A stretch of 13,611 nt of DNA, from NCBI GenBank assembly GCA_031276985.1, contig JAISMA010000182.1, positions 1 to 13,611 on the forward strand. Direction: 5' to 3'. The stretch comes from Helicobacteraceae bacterium. GTDB taxonomy: Bacteria; Campylobacterota; Campylobacteria; Campylobacterales; SZUA-545. A model generated the notes under the pieces. That model had not been told where the DNA came from and did not search any database. It saw nothing but the letters and a program-made list of their open reading frames with translations. Of this stretch, positions 11,265-13,611 are shown piece by piece; within the stretch, counting starts at the first letter, position 1, and every line of letters starts with the position of its first letter. Both the position numbers and the translations under genes were made by a program.

Positions 11265-12987
11265 ATATACCAAAGAGGACGCGGCAAAAGCCGAAGCGCT
11301 CTTCGAAGCTGGCGTGCCGATGATCGAAATAGCGCGCGATCTAAACGTTTCCAAACCCACGCTATACCGCTGGCTTAGGGCGTACGAAGCAAGAAACGCC
11401 GCGCCCAAAGAGACAATCGACAATCTACGCAAACAACTCGATTCGCTAAGCAAGCGCAAACCCACGGGGTCGATCGCGCATCGCATTGCGATGATTAGCG
11501 CGGCGATCGCCAAACTTGAGGGCGCGGAGACCAAAAAGGCGCGATCGGCTCTAAAAGCGAGGGCGAAGCCGATCGCCGTTATGAGCGCGGATCAGTCGGC
11601 GTTGCGTCAAAAGGCGCTGGAGATCGGCGGGTTGTATCAATATCAGCGAGATTTCCTGCTGGACGATTCGCGCTTTCGCCTCGTTTTGAAGTCGCGTCAG
11701 ATCGGTTTTAGCTACGTTAGCGGTTTGGACGCTTTGCTTGGCGCGATCGCGGGGCGCAATCAGCTCTTTTTATCCGCGTCCGAAGAGCAGGCGTACATTC
11801 TAATGCGCTATCTTGACGGCTGGGCGAAAAAGCTGGAGGTAACCTTCAAGCGCGACTCCGACGATGAAAAAACGCTAGAAAACGGCGCGTATATCAAGGT
11901 AATGGCGCACAACTTCCGCACCGTTCAGGGCTTCACGGGCGATCTTTATATGGACGAATTCGCGTGGTATCCAAACCCAAAGCGCATCTGGGACGTGTTT
12001 TTGCCGTCGATTACCGCATGCGGCGGGCGCATCACCATACTTTCGACGCCGTTTGAGGAGCACAGCTTTTTTCATACGATGGTTAGCGATAGCGCTCGGT
12101 ACTATATGTTTAGCCGCCACAAGGTGGATATTCATCGCGCCATGCAAGACGGTTTGCAAGTGGCGGACTTCGACGAATTGCGCGATATGTGCGACGCGGA
12201 CACGTGGGCAAGCGCGTACGAATGCCAATTCATCGACGACGAGTCGGCGCTGTTGCCAATCGCGTTGATCAAGTCCTGCGTAGCCGATTACGCTTTGCGA
12301 TCGCCGGGAGCCGATTATCCGATTTACGCGGGTTTCGACGTCGGGCGCGTGAAAGACCGCTCCGCGCTTGCCGCCGTCGCCCTTGATTCGTCGTTTGGCG
12401 CGTCCCTCTCGTCATTGGGCGCGAAGTCGCAGAATCTAAACGCGAACCGATCGCTTAAAACCCGCGAAGCAAAGATTTCGCAAAATCTTTGCGAAGCGCC
12501 CAAATTACCCGCCGAAAACTCCGCGAGGAGTTTTGGCGAACAAGCGCGCTTGCGGCTTTGCGCGCTGGATCTGTTGCATAAGGCGACCTTCGCCGAGCAA
12601 GAGCGCGTTTTGGGCGATTTTATGCGCGTCCATCCGCTTGCCATGCTCAAAATCGACAAAACGGGCATAGGTATGGCGACGGCAGAACGGCTCAAATCGC
12701 AGTTTAATCGTCGCGCGGAGGGCGTTTATTTCACGGCGGCGGTCAAAGAGGCTTTGGCGATCAACCTAAAAAAGCACTTCGAGGACAAGCTAATCGTAAT
12801 TCCAAACGACCCCGCGTTAATCGCCGATTTGCACGCGGTGAAACGCTCCGCCTCGCAAAGCGGCTTTCGTTACGACTCCGATCGCAACGCTCACGGACAC
12901 GCCGATCGATTCTGGGCGCTGGCTTTGGCTTTGTCGCATTTTGAGATTGCCCGCGTTAAACGAGGCGGACGCGCATGGATAATATAG
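11257..12987 (+). CDS. Terminase large subunit, P2 gpP type, with in-frame repeat insert
   Basis: 576 residues. Residues 1-45 are a helix-turn-helix (LFEAGVPMIEIARDLNVSKP, TLYRWL), likely the DNA-recognition part. ATPase: QYQRDFLLDDSRFRLVLKSR with Walker A-like KSRQIGFS (145-152), Walker B LYMDEF (Asp233-Glu234) and coupling motif ILSTPFEEHSF (261-271). Nuclease (RNase H fold): GFDVGRVKD (Asp361), LKIDKTGIG (Asp467), HGHADRFWALALAL (Asp550), all acidic residues present. Residues about 383-428 (LGAKSQNL ... SARSFGE) are translated palindromic repeat between strand one (SALAAVALD) and strand two (RLCALDLLHKATFAEQ) of the nuclease domain, a likely beta-turn. About 46 codons are added with no stop or frame loss, and no catalytic motif is broken, so the enzyme may still work. 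It follows the portal, as in P2. Confidence 0.9.
   Translation: MAKYTKEDAAKAEALFEAGVPMIEIARDLNVSKPTLYRWLRAYEARNAAPKETIDNLRKQLDSLSKRKPTGSIAHRIAMISAAIAKLEGAETKKARSALKARAKPIAVMSADQSALRQKALEIGGLYQYQRDFLLDDSRFRLVLKSRQIGFSYVSGLDALLGAIAGRNQLFLSASEEQAYILMRYLDGWAKKLEVTFKRDSDDEKTLENGAYIKVMAHNFRTVQGFTGDLYMDEFAWYPNPKRIWDVFLPSITACGGRITILSTPFEEHSFFHTMVSDSARYYMFSRHKVDIHRAMQDGLQVADFDELRDMCDADTWASAYECQFIDDESALLPIALIKSCVADYALRSPGADYPIYAGFDVGRVKDRSALAAVALDSSFGASLSSLGAKSQNLNANRSLKTREAKISQNLCEAPKLPAENSARSFGEQARLRLCALDLLHKATFAEQERVLGDFMRVHPLAMLKIDKTGIGMATAERLKSQFNRRAEGVYFTAAVKEALAINLKKHFEDKLIVIPNDPALIADLHAVKRSASQSGFRYDSDRNAHGHADRFWALALALSHFEIARVKRGGRAWII
12405..12541 (+). repeat. Palindromic repeat copy inside the terminase nuclease domain
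   Basis: Starts with a TCATTGGGCGCGAAGTCGCA segment like that at 13109-13130. A hairpin with arms GCAAAGATTT/AAATCTTTGC follows (about 12464-12498), then CCGCCGAAAA-CTCC-GCGA-GGAG-TTTTGGCGA (12508-12539), the same unit as at 5009-5039. Its edges are judged by comparison with other copies and are uncertain by about ten bases. Confidence 0.85.
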
Positions 12988-13157
12988 AAACCCGCGAAGC
13001 AAGCGTCATTCTGCGCGTAGTCGCAGAATCGCAAAACTTTTGCGTAGCGCCCAAATTACCGCCGAAAAATGCCCAAGCATTTTTGGCGATAGCTTCGCGG
13101 TTTTATGTCATTGCGTCCGAAGTCGCAGAATCTAAGGATTTAGATGTTAAGCGATGA
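12975..13157 (+). CDS. Bridging ORF, 60 aa, repeat-encoded
   Basis: Starts at an ATG 13 bases inside the terminase end and stops 14 bases inside the gp10-like gene. The peptide (MDNIETREASVILRVVAESQ, then NFCVAPKLPPKNAQAFLAIA) is translated repeat in the same frame as the inserts in terminase and i-spanin; only the first five and last five residues may be native. It joins two real genes and may serve for coupling. Confidence 0.35.
   Translation: MDNIETREASVILRVVAESQNFCVAPKLPPKNAQAFLAIASRFYVIASEVAESKDLDVKR
12988..13137 (+). repeat. Palindromic repeat copy between terminase and gp10-like gene
   Basis: A mosaic of CATTCTGCG ... CGCAGAATC (13008-13030), the half-module GCAAAACTTTTGCGTAGCGC, hairpin ATGC-CCAA-GCAT in CCGCCG/GGCGA shoulders (13059-13089) and a final TGTCATTGCG ... 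GTCGCAGAATC segment. The ribosome site of the next gene (AAGGA, 13134-13138) starts right at its edge. Confidence 0.8.
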
Positions 13158-13581
13158 AATAAAAAAGGCGGCAAGCAAGCTAATAGCGCGGCTTGGCAAC
13201 GAGATTAGAGGGGATGCGTACGCGCGCGCGCCCAAAAAGACGGGCAAGCTCCGCGACGATATTAAACGGCGCGATAAGGGCAAGTACGTCGTCGAGGTGG
13301 GCAATAGCTCCGCCGTTCCTTACGCGCCGCATGTGCATTACGGCACGGGCGTTTACGGCAAAAACAAAAAGCCTATTACGCCCAAAAACGCCAAAGCGTT
13401 AAAAACGCCGTTCGGGTTTCGCAAATCGGTCAAAGGGCAAAAGCCGCGCCCGTATCTTGACGACGCGCTGAAAAATTACAGAGACGGCGGCGGATTGGAT
13501 CGCGCCCTGAAAGAAGCGGGCGAAGAGCTAACCAAAACGATAGCAAACAACGTTCGCGTCGCTTTCGATCGTTTTAAGTAG
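13144..13581 (+). CDS. HK97 gp10-like neck / tail completion protein
   Basis: 145 residues with the typical order of the HK97-gp10 family: an N-terminal helix, RAPKKTGKLRDDIKRRDKGK (actually ARAPKKTGKLRDDI, the 'P--TG-L--SI' motif) near residues 27-41, YVVEVGNSSAVPYAPHVHYG (48-67), then GQKPRPYLDDAL (98-109) and a C-terminal helix. The family forms part of the head-tail joint in siphoviruses. The gene normally lies between connector and tail terminator; here it is on the other strand after the terminase, while the usual slot (7038-7327) is filled with repeats. Its start has AAGGA seven bases upstream. Confidence 0.8.
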   Translation: MLSDEIKKAASKLIARLGNEIRGDAYARAPKKTGKLRDDIKRRDKGKYVVEVGNSSAVPYAPHVHYGTGVYGKNKKPITPKNAKALKTPFGFRKSVKGQKPRPYLDDALKNYRDGGGLDRALKEAGEELTKTIANNVRVAFDRFK

Positions 13582-13591
13582 CGCGACGGCT

Positions 13592-13611
13592 ATCGCCAAA
13601 ACTCGCGCGCG
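13592..13611. repeat. Partial palindromic repeat at the right edge
   Basis: TATCGCCAAAACTCGCGCG resembles the CTATCGCCAAAAA shoulder of other copies and follows directly after the gp10-like gene. It is cut by the window end, so its orientation cannot be told. Confidence 0.4.

Noticed and set aside
351..13137. Repeated palindromes as a CRISPR array
   Set aside because: Copies are dispersed at about 1-kb spacing, variable in structure and often translated; there are no regular spacers.
1..13611. Insertion sequence, tRNA or attachment site
   Set aside because: I found no transposase or integrase frame, no tRNA-like cloverleaf and no prophage-end repeat pair.

Overview
This window is the late (virion structure and lysis) part of an integrated tailed phage, or a remnant of one, in a Gram-negative bacterium. 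The Gram-negative inference rests on an apparent inner/outer-membrane spanin pair. I cannot name the host: base composition is mixed, with strings of GCG/CGC beside A/T-rich codons, and there is no rRNA, tRNA or housekeeping gene.

Layout. A divergent point lies at about 9878-10120. Rightward (+) run portal (P2 gpQ/PBSX type), a 41-codon ORF, a large terminase with an N-terminal helix-turn-helix (P2 gpP type), a repeat-borne ORF, and an HK97-gp10-like neck/tail-completion gene. Leftward (-) run an XkdF-type protease/scaffold with a nested scaffold start, the P2 gpN-type major capsid protein, a gp35-like protein, a head-tail connector, a tail terminator, a tail tube, a frameshifting tail-assembly chaperone pair, an XhlA-like membrane protein, tail fiber 1, two small ORFs, i-spanin and o-spanin, tail fiber 2, a DUF4376-like gene, a DUF1353-like gene and a small membrane protein. 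The portal+terminase versus protease+capsid divergence copies the P2 Q-P | O-N order, but the tail looks siphovirus-like: no sheath gene is seen. The tape-measure gene is missing from its usual slot after the chaperones. No endolysin, integrase or repressor is in the window.

The main feature is a dense family of palindromic repeats, about 14 copies in 13.6 kb. They are mosaics of a few hairpin modules with conserved shoulders and self-complementary but different cores. They fill most larger gaps and also lie in frame inside genes: the terminase nuclease domain, the i-spanin, a 65-codon gene, and the ends of the DUF4376-like and DUF1353-like genes. At two junctions an element is bracketed by exact 19-bp direct repeats carrying the upstream stop and downstream start codons; a third has a 15/19 match and a fourth a weaker one. 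Several intergenic copies are open in a frame that links the upstream stop to the downstream start, so translational coupling is kept. This resembles the Rickettsia palindromic elements that sit in frame in proteins, but here in a phage late operon.

Operon logic: most leftward genes are joined by TAATG, ATGATTAG-type or few-base junctions, so the cluster is probably read as one long mRNA with coupled translation, apparently expanded by repeat insertions.
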